DNA from: Pseudoalteromonas galatheae
Lineage (GTDB): Bacteria; Pseudomonadota; Gammaproteobacteria; Enterobacterales; Alteromonadaceae
Direction: 5' to 3'
NCBI RefSeq assembly: GCF_005886105.2
Contig: NZ_PNCO02000001.1
Coordinates: forward strand, 3,296,001 to 3,360,000
DNA length: 64,000 nt
A program made the position numbers and the translations under genes. The notes beneath the pieces are model-generated. The model saw only the letters and a list, made by a program, of their open reading frames with translations. It searched no databases and was not told where the DNA came from. This document shows, piece after piece, positions 30,607 to 40,842 of this stretch; position 1 is the first letter of the stretch; every line of letters begins with the position of its first letter.

Positions 30607-32079
30607 TTACATCATTACTACGTCAAACTGCTCTTGGCTATATAAGCTCTCAGTTTGAATGCTAACCTGCTTACCAATAAATAATTCAAGCTCAGCTAAA
30701 TTATGATACTCATCGTTGATCAGGGCTTCGCTCACCGCTGGCGAGGCATAAACCATAAACTTGTCAGCATCATAAGCACGATTCACACGCACGATTTCCC
30801 GTAGGATCTCATAGCAAACGGTTTCAACTGTCTTTAATGAGCCACGACCCGAACAAGATGGACACACATCACAAAGAATATGTTCTAGACTTTCGCGCGT
30901 GCGCTTGCGGGTCATTTCCACAAGACCAAGTGCAGAGAGTCCATTGATATTCGCTTTCGCTCGGTCTTTAGACAACGCAGTTTCTAAAGAGTGCAATACT
31001 CGACGTTTATGCTCGTCAGATACCATGTCAATAAAGTCGATAATAATGATACCACCAAGGTTTCGTAACCTTAGTTGCCTCGCAATTGCTGACGTTGCTT
31101 CAACATTGGTATTAAAAATCGTCTCTTCGAGGTTACGATGGCCAACGAACGCGCCAGTATTGACATCAACCGTTGTCATTGCTTCTGTTTGGTCAATGAT
31201 AAGGTAGCCACCAGACTTTAACTCAACCTTTCGATGTAGTGCCTTTTGGATCTCAGTTTCAACATCAAACAAGTCAAAAATAGGACGCTCACCTGGGTAA
31301 TACTCAAGTGCACTTGCGAGTTGGGGAACAAACTCTTCAGTGAAAAGCTTTAGCTCTTGGTAGGTTAACTTTGAGTCAACACGAATACGCTCCATATCCT
31401 CACCAACATAATCACGCAAGGTGCGAAATGCTAAGGTAAGATCCTCGTGCAAGATTTTTGCTTTGCTCGTTTTACGGCGGCGAGTCACTATTTTTTGCCA
31501 AAGCTTTTTCAAAAACTCAGCATCGTGCTGTAACTCTGCCTCCGAAGCACCTTCAGCAGCGGTACGAACGATAAAACCACCATTTTCGTCATTATATTGT
31601 GCAACGATTTCTTTTAATCGGTCGCGCTCTTGTTCGGTTTCAATACGTTGACTCACTCCCACATGCGTAGCATCTGGCATAAACACCAAATAGCGTGAAG
31701 GAATAGTAATGTCCGTTGTCAGTCTAGCGCCTTTTGTGCCAAGCGGATCTTTGACCACTTGTACCATAATAAACTGACCTTGTTTAACCAGCTCACGAAT
31801 ATCCTGCACTTTCTTAACAGGGGACTCGGCCACCCCCTCTTCGATAGAAGCGCTGTTCACGATATCTGACGCATGTAGAAACGCCGCTTTTTCCAAGCCG
31901 ATGTCGACAAAAGCAGCCTGCATACCGGGAAGTACTCGGCTTACTTTGCCAAGATAAATATTACCAACGATGCCGAGGTTACCGATCCGTTCAACTTGAA
32001 CTTCTTGCAGCACCCCATTTTCGATTAAGGCTACGCGACTTTCACTTGGGGTGACATTGATTAGTAGTTCGCTACTCAT
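30607..32079 (-). CDS. rng: ribonuclease G
   Basis: Endoribonuclease of the RNase E/G family; matures the 16S rRNA 5' end and degrades mRNAs. The 490 residues have an S1 domain (about 39-125), DNase I-like domain with catalytic D305 (TTVDVNTG) and D348 (IIIDFIDM), and the zinc-link CPSCSGRG (C406, C409). No long C-terminal degradosome scaffold, so it is RNase G and not RNase E. Follows yhdE by three bases, in the conserved mreBCD-yhdE-rng-yhdP string. Confidence 0.98.
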   Translation of the reverse strand: MSSELLINVTPSESRVALIENGVLQEVQVERIGNLGIVGNIYLGKVSRVLPGMQAAFVDIGLEKAAFLHASDIVNSASIEEGVAESPVKKVQDIRELVKQGQFIMVQVVKDPLGTKGARLTTDITIPSRYLVFMPDATHVGVSQRIETEQERDRLKEIVAQYNDENGGFIVRTAAEGASEAELQHDAEFLKKLWQKIVTRRRKTSKAKILHEDLTLAFRTLRDYVGEDMERIRVDSKLTYQELKLFTEEFVPQLASALEYYPGERPIFDLFDVETEIQKALHRKVELKSGGYLIIDQTEAMTTVDVNTGAFVGHRNLEETIFNTNVEATSAIARQLRLRNLGGIIIIDFIDMVSDEHKRRVLHSLETALSKDRAKANINGLSALGLVEMTRKRTRESLEHILCDVCPSCSGRGSLKTVETVCYEILREIVRVNRAYDADKFMVYASPAVSEALINDEYHNLAELELFIGKQVSIQTESLYSQEQFDVVMM

Positions 32080-32082
32080 AAT

Positions 32083-32649
32083 TTATTTTAAAAACCGTTG
32101 AATTAATTCGTCTGTCTCATATAAAGGTAAGCCGACAACTGCAAAATAGCTACCTTGGATCTCAGTTACAAAGCGTCCACCTACCCCTTGGATCCCGTAA
32201 CCACCCGCTTTATCTTGTGGCTCGTTAGTGTCCCAATAGGCCTCTATCTCAGTTTCGCTAAGCGTTTTAAAAGTCACATTGGTCACAATCACATCACTCA
32301 GTACTTTGCTTGAATCTGCAATTGCAATCGCAGTCATCACCTGATGTGTATTACCAGAAAGGCGCTGCATCATCGCTTTGAAATCCGCTTTATCACGAGG
32401 CTTGCCAAGTGCTTCCCCGTCAATGACGACCACAGTATCACTGCCAAGAACCGGCCTGTCGGTATATCCTAGCGCCACACCAGACTGTGCTTTTAAACGC
32501 GCTAAGCGCTCCACAAGCTGTAATGCGGTTTCATCGTCTAGTGGACTTTCATCAGCATCAACACTAAATTGCTCAAACGAATAGCCAAGCTGAGAGAGTA
32601 GCGCTTTGCGACGCGGAGAAGCCGAAGCTAAATATAAAGAAATAGACAT
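32083..32649 (-). CDS. yhdE: Maf-like dTTP/UTP pyrophosphatase YhdE
   Basis: Maf-family nucleoside triphosphate pyrophosphatase that cleaves dTTP/UTP and modified pyrimidine NTPs. The 188 residues begin [18 protein letters not shown] and show SDTVV (base of the active site), GKP-D and [11 protein letters not shown], all family marks. The position between mreD and rng supports the YhdE subtype over YceF. Its ATG overlaps the mreD stop by one base. Confidence 0.95.
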   Translation of the reverse strand: MSISLYLASASPRRKALLSQLGYSFEQFSVDADESPLDDETALQLVERLARLKAQSGVALGYTDRPVLGSDTVVVIDGEALGKPRDKADFKAMMQRLSGNTHQVMTAIAIADSSKVLSDVIVTNVTFKTLSETEIEAYWDTNEPQDKAGGYGIQGVGGRFVTEIQGSYFAVVGLPLYETDELIQRFLK

Positions 32650-33128
32650 TATCTGATCCTAAACTGTCTACGATATTTTCTTAGCAGTGGGAATATCCAT
32701 AGCCAGCACACCATGCCCGTAACCGCAGGCCACAGATAATGCGGGTTAAAGTAGATATCAAGCAAGAAATGATTAAGCCAAAATTGTAACAAATGATAGA
32801 GCGCGAGAAATAGCCCAATCAGCACAGCTTGCTGCCAGATGGAGAAATTACGAATTTTCTGAAAGTTGCTGGCGGTAATATAAATACAAATGGAATAGGT
32901 CAACGAGTTCACCCCGAGTGGCGCGCCCATCGCTAAATCTATTATCAGGCCAGTCATCCAAGCCCAGCCAATATTCACACGGTGAGGAACGGCCAAAGAC
33001 CAGTACATTAACACCAATAATACCCAGTCAGGACGAAAGGGCTCTAGTGAAAAAGGCAATGGCATAAGCGCCATGATTAACGCAACAAAGACACTCAATG
33101 CAATCAATAAGTTGCTATGTTTACTCAT
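32649..33128 (-). CDS. mreD: rod-shape determining protein MreD
   Basis: Small polytopic membrane partner of MreC in the elongasome. 159 residues with about five membrane helices; [11 protein letters not shown] and [17 protein letters not shown] are typical. Overlaps mreC by eight bases. Confidence 0.95.
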   Translation of the reverse strand: MSKHSNLLIALSVFVALIMALMPLPFSLEPFRPDWVLLVLMYWSLAVPHRVNIGWAWMTGLIIDLAMGAPLGVNSLTYSICIYITASNFQKIRNFSIWQQAVLIGLFLALYHLLQFWLNHFLLDIYFNPHYLWPAVTGMVCWLWIFPLLRKYRRQFRIR

Positions 33129-33962
33129 GATTAATTGCCTCTTGGCTACGTTTACCTAATACCACGAGTAAGCGAATGCGATCTAGTTGTGCAATTGGCT
33201 CTGCTTGTACTTGTGCAAATGGTAGACCTTCGTCTCTGTCTATCTCAGTAACTACAGCCACCGGATAGCCTTCGGGGAAAGTACCACCAAGCCCGGAAGT
33301 GACCAACACATCACCAATGCGAATATCCATACTATGCGGTACATGAGCAAGACGAACATTATTGATTTTACCCGTCCCCTCAACCACAGTGCGAACGTCA
33401 TTACGCAATATTCTGACCGGTGTCGCATGGGTGGTATCTGTCATTAGCAGCACTCTTGAGGTCGTTGTACCGACTTGAGTTAGCTGCCCAACAATGCCCA
33501 TTTCGTCAATAACAGCCTGCCCTTCGCTGATCCCATCAATAGTGCCGCGATTAATCACTACCTGATGACTATAAGGGTTCGAATGAACAGACAAGACTTG
33601 AGATATTAAACGTTGATTGGTTTCCCTAGCCGAAGCACCTAATAAAGCGCGCAATTCTTGATTTTCTTTTTGCAAAAACTGCAGTTGCTGCAATTGCTCA
33701 CTCTGTATTAATTGTTTTTCTCTGAGTGCTTGGTTTTCTTGTTGCAGCTTTTCTCTGGTATTGAGACTTTTCAGGCCCAAGTTGAACGCTTCATAGGGAA
33801 GGTTAGCGACGTACAGTAGCGGACTGACCAAAGTATTTAAACTGGTTCGCACCATAGTCCCACCAACCGTGTAGCGGTCACCAATGATCAGAATAATACT
33901 AAGCACAACTGCGACAGTAAGTCGCAGTTGTAAAGGTACGGTTCGGCCAAATAATAAATTCA

Positions 33963-33963
<1 letters not shown>
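33121..33963 (-). CDS. mreC: rod-shape determining protein MreC
   Basis: Bitopic elongasome protein linking cytoplasmic MreB to PBP2/RodA in the periplasm. The 280 residues have one N-terminal helix (about 12-32), a coiled coil (about 65-105, rich in Q/E/L) and a beta-domain with VINRG--DGISEGQAVID--GIVGQ and V---VLVTSGLGGTFPEGYPVA. One-base overlap with the mreB stop. Confidence 0.97.
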
Positions 33964-35033
<1,070 letters not shown>

Positions 35034-35041
35034 TCAAACAA

Positions 35042-35060
35042 AGCAGCATCACCTGCTGCT
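35042..35060 (-). terminator. possible terminator or leader hairpin between the SUMF gene and mreB
   Basis: Read on the minus strand, 7-bp arms AGCAGCA / TGCTGCT enclose a 5-base loop and are followed by TTGTTTG, a weak T tract. It could end the upstream gene or be a leader structure for mreB. Confidence 0.5.
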
Positions 35061-35073
35061 CTTAATTTACTAC

Positions 35074-37086
35074 TTATCGCTCTCGAACGAGTCGAAAACC
35101 TATATAATTCGCTCTAAAATCTGGCGCTAACGCTAAGCGAGTTGACACTCGAGCCAAACTCGGCGCGAAATTCCATGCACCACCACGCACTGTAACATCG
35201 TTCTGAGAAGCACGCTTTTGCGTCCACTCCCAGACATTTCCTACAGTATCATATAAGCCATAGCCATTGGGCGAGAATTGGGCAACTGGTGAAGGGCTTT
35301 TATTAGACCACTCACTGCCACACCAACCACAATTAGCTAGGTTTCTTCCGATTTCATTACCCCATGGGTACTCAGATGCAGTGCCTGCACGCGCCGCATA
35401 TTCCCATTCAACTTCATTGGGTAATCTAAATTGCTGTCCTTTTTCGCCAGATAACCAGTTGGCATACGCTTTGGCATCATCATAAGCAACACAAACAACG
35501 GGAAAATTATCTGATTGCTCGTAACCTGGGTTTTCCCAATTATATTCAAGCTCCCAAACCGGTTCGCCATTTTTATAATATGCGCAGCCTTTACCTTGTT
35601 CGGCTAAGGTTTTATATCCAGTGCTTTGTGCAAAACGGCGAAAAGCCGCTACTGTAACCTCAGTGCTCTGCATGGCATATGAATGACTCAACACTTTTTC
35701 AACAATGGGACGCTCATTTGGTAGACCATTACCCGTCAAATCTCCCATTTTAAAAGTGCCAGCAGGGATAATAGCTAGCTCATTTTCGGTAGTTGCAACA
35801 GCAACCACCTGTGCTTGTTGCGCTTCAGACGCAGGCTTTTTCGTTACAACAGACGTTATCGATTGGCGTTTCTTCACCAATTTCGCATTAATGGTTTGTG
35901 CAGCTCGTAGGTTAATGCGTGCTTTATAAGGTTCATAACCTAACTTACGGATCTCAACATCATAAAATCCGGCAGGAATTGCTACTGTCGTTTTTGTCGC
36001 GCCGTAGCTGACTCCATTAATAAATACTTCGTCGTCGTAAACATTTGATCTTAAAGTTAACTCGACTGTTTTATCAGCCGTTTGTGACTTTTTTACAAGA
36101 GGGGTCTCCACGACAGGCTGCTTTGTAATAGTCGCAACTTCAACTGGCTCACTTTGCTCGTCCGAAAAAGTCAGTTGATTATCACTGTAGACGCTCGAGT
36201 AGTTAGACTGGTAATTTACGGCAAGCGGAGTGCCATACTCAGCACAATAACGATTGTCTAAGCTCAACAAGTTACATAAGCGGCTGCTATTTACATCACC
36301 ACGCATCGTCACACTGAGGTTAACGTTGTAGTTGCCTTGTCCACTAAATCCACTATTTACAACATGGCTGCTAATCACTTGAACCTGCGCGCCAGCCATA
36401 TTGCGTTTTGGCTCGACAACACGGCTCTCGGTTAGGTTTGCAAAAATCTGATCAATAAAGCGCTTAGTTGCTTTTTGAAGCCCCATTTGCTGACCACGCT
36501 GCTCACAAGCCGCCAAGGTTTCTGTGCGCTTACAGTTAATCGTGTGGTCTACCTCTAAAGTACCTTCACGAGTAAACTCATTACGTAGTCGCTCTACTCG
36601 CGCTGTGCCAAGCTGATCTTTTAAGTTTTCGAGTGTATTTACTAAGGTGTGCTTAGTTACACGGACTTGCTCAATATCTTTACGCTGTGATGCAATCGCC
36701 GCAATTTGCATCGCAATGTCTTCTTTATTCTGCTTGTGATCTGCCACCGCTTGCTGATAACGCGTTTGCGCAGAAGAAATATCAATGGAAGGATCATCAA
36801 TTAGCCGACGATACAACTCATTCATTGCATCTAAGGCCTGATTTTTTTCTTTATCTAACTCACCTGAACGTTTTCTCAATAACTCAAGTTGAGACTGCAG
36901 ACGCGTTTCCTCTGCTAGGTGCTTTTCTAAAACGACCGAGTATCTGTCTAATTCACTTTGCTTATTAGACAATTCAGACTCGATGGCAGTGACCGTCGCA
37001 GTATCTTGCGCCATAGCGCTTTGAGCAACAGTACCCATGGCCAAGATCGAGGCCGAGACAATAAAAGTTAAAGGAGCAATTCGCAT
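35074..37086 (-). CDS. secreted coiled-coil / PEGA / SUMF-domain protein
   Basis: Function unknown. I start at the ATG at 37086 (670 residues, GGAA site), giving a clean signal peptide MRIAP...AMAQ (cleavage near 27); ATG 37095 and TTG 37110 are alternatives. Then come a long coiled coil (about 30-170), a mixed middle region with Cys pairs (185/194, 271/281), a PEGA-like segment (about 343-405, D-EVFINGVSYGATKTTVAIPAGFYDVEI-K-GYEPY) and a C-terminal SUMF1/FGE-like domain (about 436-670: IPAGTFKMGD, RLPNEVEWEYAARAG, GLYDTVGNVWEWT, VRGGAWN, IGFRLVR). The cysteines that make true formylglycine-generating enzymes active (after RGG-W) are absent, so sulfatase activation is unlikely. It is immediately upstream of mreB on the same strand. 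Confidence 0.8.
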   Translation of the reverse strand: MRIAPLTFIVSASILAMGTVAQSAMAQDTATVTAIESELSNKQSELDRYSVVLEKHLAEETRLQSQLELLRKRSGELDKEKNQALDAMNELYRRLIDDPSIDISSAQTRYQQAVADHKQNKEDIAMQIAAIASQRKDIEQVRVTKHTLVNTLENLKDQLGTARVERLRNEFTREGTLEVDHTINCKRTETLAACEQRGQQMGLQKATKRFIDQIFANLTESRVVEPKRNMAGAQVQVISSHVVNSGFSGQGNYNVNLSVTMRGDVNSSRLCNLLSLDNRYCAEYGTPLAVNYQSNYSSVYSDNQLTFSDEQSEPVEVATITKQPVVETPLVKKSQTADKTVELTLRSNVYDDEVFINGVSYGATKTTVAIPAGFYDVEIRKLGYEPYKARINLRAAQTINAKLVKKRQSITSVVTKKPASEAQQAQVVAVATTENELAIIPAGTFKMGDLTGNGLPNERPIVEKVLSHSYAMQSTEVTVAAFRRFAQSTGYKTLAEQGKGCAYYKNGEPVWELEYNWENPGYEQSDNFPVVCVAYDDAKAYANWLSGEKGQQFRLPNEVEWEYAARAGTASEYPWGNEIGRNLANCGWCGSEWSNKSPSPVAQFSPNGYGLYDTVGNVWEWTQKRASQNDVTVRGGAWNFAPSLARVSTRLALAPDFRANYIGFRLVRER

Positions 37087-37385
37087 ATGTTCCATTCCCA
37101 ACAGCGGCAATTGTTTGGTCTTGTTATTTCTTATAGTTAGGGCTCTATGCTATGTACTTACAAAGTAAAACACAAGCTTTGCACAATTAATATCTGAGTT
37201 TACAACTATTAACCAGCGTCTTGCCAGTTTTTAGCTGAGATTTTGCCTATTTTTCTCAAACATTGTGATGTATTACTAATTCGAGCCCAAAATAGTAGAT
37301 AGGCAATCAAAGATATGTGGTAACCTCTGGAGTGAAATGCTCGGGTTATTTATTATAGAGCGCAAAATATCAGACTAATTTCATC
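37087..37385. other. divergent intergenic region
   Basis: AT-rich, about 300 bases between the divergent SUMF-protein gene and the PLP-enzyme gene. It must hold both promoters. I see no RNA gene, repeat or ORF of note. Confidence 0.5.
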
Positions 37386-38297
37386 ATGCAAACCATCACC
37401 AATATCGCCGAGTCACCAATTCAAACTATTCACCACCCGACATTGGATAAGTACGGTTTGACTTTGCTGGTTAAGCGTGATGATTTGCTCCATCCTGTGA
37501 TCCAAGGAAACAAGTGGCGTAAGTTAAAATACAACATTCTCCACCTAAAGAAAGCAGGCCTTGGAGAGTTAGTCACTTTTGGCGGGGCGTTTTCCAATCA
37601 CTTATATGCTACCAGCATGGCGTGCAAACTTTTCGCAATCAAAGGGCGCTTAATTGTTAGAGGCCCAGAGATTGACCTACACAATCCAACGCTAAAAATG
37701 GCAAGCGCTTGCGGGCTTACACTTCATCCCGTGAGTCGAGTCGAATATCGGCAAAGAAATCAACCTGAATACATTAAAACTCTGCAAGCCAAGTTTAATA
37801 ATGCTTATCTCATACCAGAAGGCGGCACTAATGCACTTGCACTGCAAGGCGTTGAAGAGTTAGCGCATTCCTTGCCTCAAAGTGATTATGTCATGACTGC
37901 CGTGGGCAGTGGTGGCACAATAGCAGGACTAACCTCGGGGCTACCTAACCACACGCAGGTTTTAGGCGTTACGGTACTTAAAGGTGCTGAATACCTAGCA
38001 CAGGAGATACATGAATTAATCACAGCTCAGCGCTGCGCGCCATGGCAGCTACTCCATAATTTTCACCACGGAGGTTACGCCAAGACAACACCTGAATTGC
38101 TGAGCTTTTGTCATGAAATGAAAGTAAAATGTCGTTTGCCTCTTGAGCCTATTTACACGGGGAAACTATTTTACGCCATTTTCACTTTGGCCAAACAAGG
38201 ATACTTCAAAAAAGGCAGTGTGATCACCGCAATCCATACCGGCGGTTTACAAGGATTAGATGGCTTGAGATATTTGGAAAACAAAAAGTCGACTTAA
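37386..38297 (+). CDS. PLP-dependent ACC deaminase / D-cysteine desulfhydrase family enzyme
   Basis: Fold-type II PLP enzyme. The 303 residues have the PLP lysine in QGNKWRKLKYN (K43), GGAFSNHLYA (about 61-70) binding the substrate carboxylate and GSGGT (about 177-181) as the phosphate-binding loop; HTGGLQGLDG at the end is typical of the DcyD-like branch. Members release ammonia and pyruvate from D-cysteine, or in the true ACC deaminases open the cyclopropane ring; the subtype cannot be decided by eye, but bacterial homologues with this N-terminus are usually D-cysteine desulfhydrase-like. Alone on the plus strand, convergent with csrD. Confidence 0.85.
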   Translation: MQTITNIAESPIQTIHHPTLDKYGLTLLVKRDDLLHPVIQGNKWRKLKYNILHLKKAGLGELVTFGGAFSNHLYATSMACKLFAIKGRLIVRGPEIDLHNPTLKMASACGLTLHPVSRVEYRQRNQPEYIKTLQAKFNNAYLIPEGGTNALALQGVEELAHSLPQSDYVMTAVGSGGTIAGLTSGLPNHTQVLGVTVLKGAEYLAQEIHELITAQRCAPWQLLHNFHHGGYAKTTPELLSFCHEMKVKCRLPLEPIYTGKLFYAIFTLAKQGYFKKGSVITAIHTGGLQGLDGLRYLENKKST

Positions 38298-38318
38298 TCA
38301 GCTCATGCGATTAGCATT

Positions 38319-39905
38319 TTAGTGAATATCAGCGAGTTGTTGTAATGGTGCGGAGAAATAATGCCCTTGAGCCCCTTTCACTCCAAGCCCTTTGATGCAA
38401 CTCAGTTCAGCAACGGTTTCAATCCCCACTGCATATACTGGGATACCCAAGCTTCTCGCTTGAGCGACGATTTGCTTTACTGTGCGTTTACGGTAGGCAG
38501 ACTTTTCAATGCCGTGCACTAGCTCATAGCTGAGTTTGATGGCTTTTACCAACTCGACAAGCGGTGAGCGCCCTAGCGTCAGAGCCTGCGTAACGTTATC
38601 CAAATAAATATCGCACCCAAGTCGGTTCAACCTATCAAAAGCGGTCAACAATCGCTCTCCATGTTGGTAGACCTCTTCAATGCTAAGTTCAAACCCGATT
38701 GCCGCACCACTATGAGACGCAATGAGCTGCCCCTCTAGCCAATCAATAAACTGATTATCCACCCAACTCGAAATATGTAAGTTAATACTTACTTTACCAA
38801 AATTCCTTTCCTGCTCATAAACAGACAACACCTGCTTCACTATCGCTCTATCAAGAAACTGAAATTGCTCAGGGGTATAAAGGTGTTGCATCACCTGCTT
38901 GGCCGAAATTCTCCCCATTTCTTTGTGAGTTATCCTCAATAGCGCTTCGCTTACAATTACATCTTCGGCTAAAAAGTCGAACAACGGCTGGAAGAATAGT
39001 GAAAACTGCCCAACTTTGAGGTAACTAAGCAAAGCCTCACCGTCTTCATTAAGACGTTTTGCCAATAACTCTGTAAGATGAACTAAATGGGTATGTTGCC
39101 ACACTTGATTTTGCGCGATTGAGAGCGCTGATTTAGCGCTTTGATAAACCTGTGTTTGCTGTTTACTCTCCTGATAAAAACAAGCGCCGAGCTTGACTTT
39201 ACTGCGTGACAAATCCCCCCGAAACTCTAGCAGCACTCTGTATACGATTTCATGAATTTGCTTTGTCAAATCCATACCTTTAGTCGCTCCTACTTGCTTG
39301 ACTGTCACTGCTAGTGCTCCCGAAGCAAGATATTTAACCGCTACCGTCCCAAACTCTCCAGCGCCTTTAACCAGCGCAAGCTGAAAGTGTAGTTGCAAGT
39401 CAACTTCTTTGGGCGTGCTACACTGCCAATGGACTAAAGCAAATAACGCATATTGCCTTTCAGAAGGCGGAGCTGGCAACGCCACTGGTTTTTGCTCATT
39501 TGAGCTATATGCCGCCTTACCATATAAAAACCACCACCGATGTACGAATAACACGAGTCCAATTGACAACAAGTTAAAAAATATCAATATGAAACCATGA
39601 CTTATCCATATAGATTCATGATATAAGGTAACGGTTTGGTCATTCGCAGCAAATTGGTGTTCTTCTGCATTCGCAACAGGTAACAACGAAAAACCATACC
39701 TCGTAGCTATTTCACTTGCTCCCGCAGCAAAGGCTTCAGTTGATAGCTGGGTAATTTCAGCCGCAGCCTCCTCTCCTTGGGTGTGAACCTGAAGGTGTAA
39801 TAAATGACTAAAAAGAAAATTTAAACACAACAACACCGCCAAACTTACCGCGACTAGCTTTTTTCGGTACTGACGACTAAATCCATCTAACAGCTGAGTT
39901 GGCAT
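38319..39905 (-). CDS. csrD: CsrD/MshH-like degenerate GGDEF-EAL protein
   Basis: In E. coli CsrD makes the CsrB/C sRNAs susceptible to RNase E without making or degrading c-di-GMP. I start at the ATG at 39905 (528 residues); the upstream TTG would add 21 residues before a poor site. Two membrane helices (about 17-36 and 103-122) bracket a small periplasmic segment; then a GGDEF-like domain without the signature (about 150-285) and an EAL domain (about 300-520). EALLR is present (320-324), but the DDFG position reads D-N-V-T (436-439) and the EGVE position reads V-G-I-E (493-496), so catalysis is unlikely. The location near mreB, as in E. coli, supports CsrD. Confidence 0.82.
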   Translation of the reverse strand: MPTQLLDGFSRQYRKKLVAVSLAVLLCLNFLFSHLLHLQVHTQGEEAAAEITQLSTEAFAAGASEIATRYGFSLLPVANAEEHQFAANDQTVTLYHESIWISHGFILIFFNLLSIGLVLFVHRWWFLYGKAAYSSNEQKPVALPAPPSERQYALFALVHWQCSTPKEVDLQLHFQLALVKGAGEFGTVAVKYLASGALAVTVKQVGATKGMDLTKQIHEIVYRVLLEFRGDLSRSKVKLGACFYQESKQQTQVYQSAKSALSIAQNQVWQHTHLVHLTELLAKRLNEDGEALLSYLKVGQFSLFFQPLFDFLAEDVIVSEALLRITHKEMGRISAKQVMQHLYTPEQFQFLDRAIVKQVLSVYEQERNFGKVSINLHISSWVDNQFIDWLEGQLIASHSGAAIGFELSIEEVYQHGERLLTAFDRLNRLGCDIYLDNVTQALTLGRSPLVELVKAIKLSYELVHGIEKSAYRKRTVKQIVAQARSLGIPVYAVGIETVAELSCIKGLGVKGAQGHYFSAPLQQLADIH

Positions 39906-40105
39906 AATATTTTTATTGCGTGAAAAGATAACTGAAGTGTTGTTCAAAATAATGCAAAACTCAAGCAAAATGCGGCTTTAAATTGTACAGAAAGGTTAAG
40001 CAACTGAGCCAAAACTAGAAATGCGTTAAGTTCATTGATCGTACATGAGGTTAAGCTTCATCTAAGCCAACTTATCGCAACTTACTTAGAGATAATGTAA
40101 GCCAA

Positions 40106-40140
40106 TAAAAAACAAAAACCCCAGCATAATGCTAGGGTTT
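40106..40140 (-). terminator. terminator of ssb
   Basis: Stem AAACCC-C-AGCAT / ATGCT-A-GGGTTT with one mismatch and a 1-base loop centre. Read on the minus strand it runs into a T-rich tract (complement of AATAAAAAACAAAA). It lies about 30 bases after the ssb stop. Confidence 0.85.
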
Positions 40141-40171
40141 CCTTAAACGCTATACCACTCTTTAGTACGGA

Positions 40172-40825
40172 TCAGAAGGGAATATCATCATCAAAATCAA
40201 TTGGCGGCTCCATAGGGTTTGAGCTTCCGCCTGATTGACCGTTGTTTTGGTTCTGTTGTGGTGCAAAACCACCTTGAGACTGACCGCCAAATCCAGAAGA
40301 CTGCTGTGAATTCTGTTGCGATTGCTGTGGTGCGAATCCACCTTGCTGTTGGTTTGACTGGCTTTGCTGTGGCTGCGAATATTGCTGCTGAGGCGCTTGA
40401 TTATAGCTTTGCTGGCCATAATTATTTTGCTGCTGTTGACCACCTTGGTACTGGCCACCACCTTGACTTTGCTGCTCGCCACGGCCACCTAGCATTTGCA
40501 TTTGACCACCCATGTCCACAACGATTTCCGTTGTATACTTTTCTTGGCCGCTTTGATCTGTCCACTTACGAGTCTGTAGACGACCTTCAATGTACACCTG
40601 CGAGCCTTTTCTTAAATACTCACCTGCAACTTCCGCAAGTTTGCCAAACAACACCACGCGGTGCCATTCTGTGCGCTCTTGCAATTGACCGGTGTTTTTA
40701 TCTTTCCAGCTATCCGTAGTTGCAATGCTGATGTTAGCCACGCCGTTACCGTTTGGCATATAGCGAACTTCAGGATCTTGGCCCAGATTACCTACCAAAA
40801 TTACTTTATTAACACCACGTGCCAT
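40172..40825 (-). CDS. ssb: single-stranded DNA-binding protein
   Basis: Tetrameric SSB for replication and repair. The 217 residues have an OB fold (1-110; [31 protein letters not shown]), a long low-complexity linker rich in Q, G, S and N (about 111-205) and the acidic interaction tip ending D-F-D-D-D-I-P-F. The linker is longer than in E. coli SSB (178 residues in total). Only 17 bases follow the upstream MFS gene on the same strand, so co-transcription is likely. In E. coli ssb is next to and divergent from uvrA; here two genes lie between them. Confidence 0.97.
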   Translation of the reverse strand: MARGVNKVILVGNLGQDPEVRYMPNGNGVANISIATTDSWKDKNTGQLQERTEWHRVVLFGKLAEVAGEYLRKGSQVYIEGRLQTRKWTDQSGQEKYTTEIVVDMGGQMQMLGGRGEQQSQGGGQYQGGQQQQNNYGQQSYNQAPQQQYSQPQQSQSNQQQGGFAPQQSQQNSQQSSGFGGQSQGGFAPQQNQNNGQSGGSSNPMEPPIDFDDDIPF

Positions 40826-40842
40826 GGCATTGTCTCCTCACA

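Noticed and set aside
33570..33590. GGTTCGAAT resembling a tRNA T-loop
   Set aside because: It is inside the conserved mreC coding region and no cloverleaf can be drawn around it.
35074..35770. Formylglycine-generating (sulfatase-activating) enzyme
   Set aside because: The C-terminal domain has the FGE fold signatures but lacks the catalytic cysteines, and no sulfatase gene is nearby.
40240..40480. Short repeated units in the ssb linker that could suggest a CRISPR or tandem repeat array
   Set aside because: Irregular Gln/Gly codon repeats in frame with the protein, with no constant repeat and spacer lengths.
40219..40719. 166-codon open frame antisense to ssb
   Set aside because: Arises from the Gln/Gly-rich linker codons of ssb read backwards; ssb has complete family motifs.
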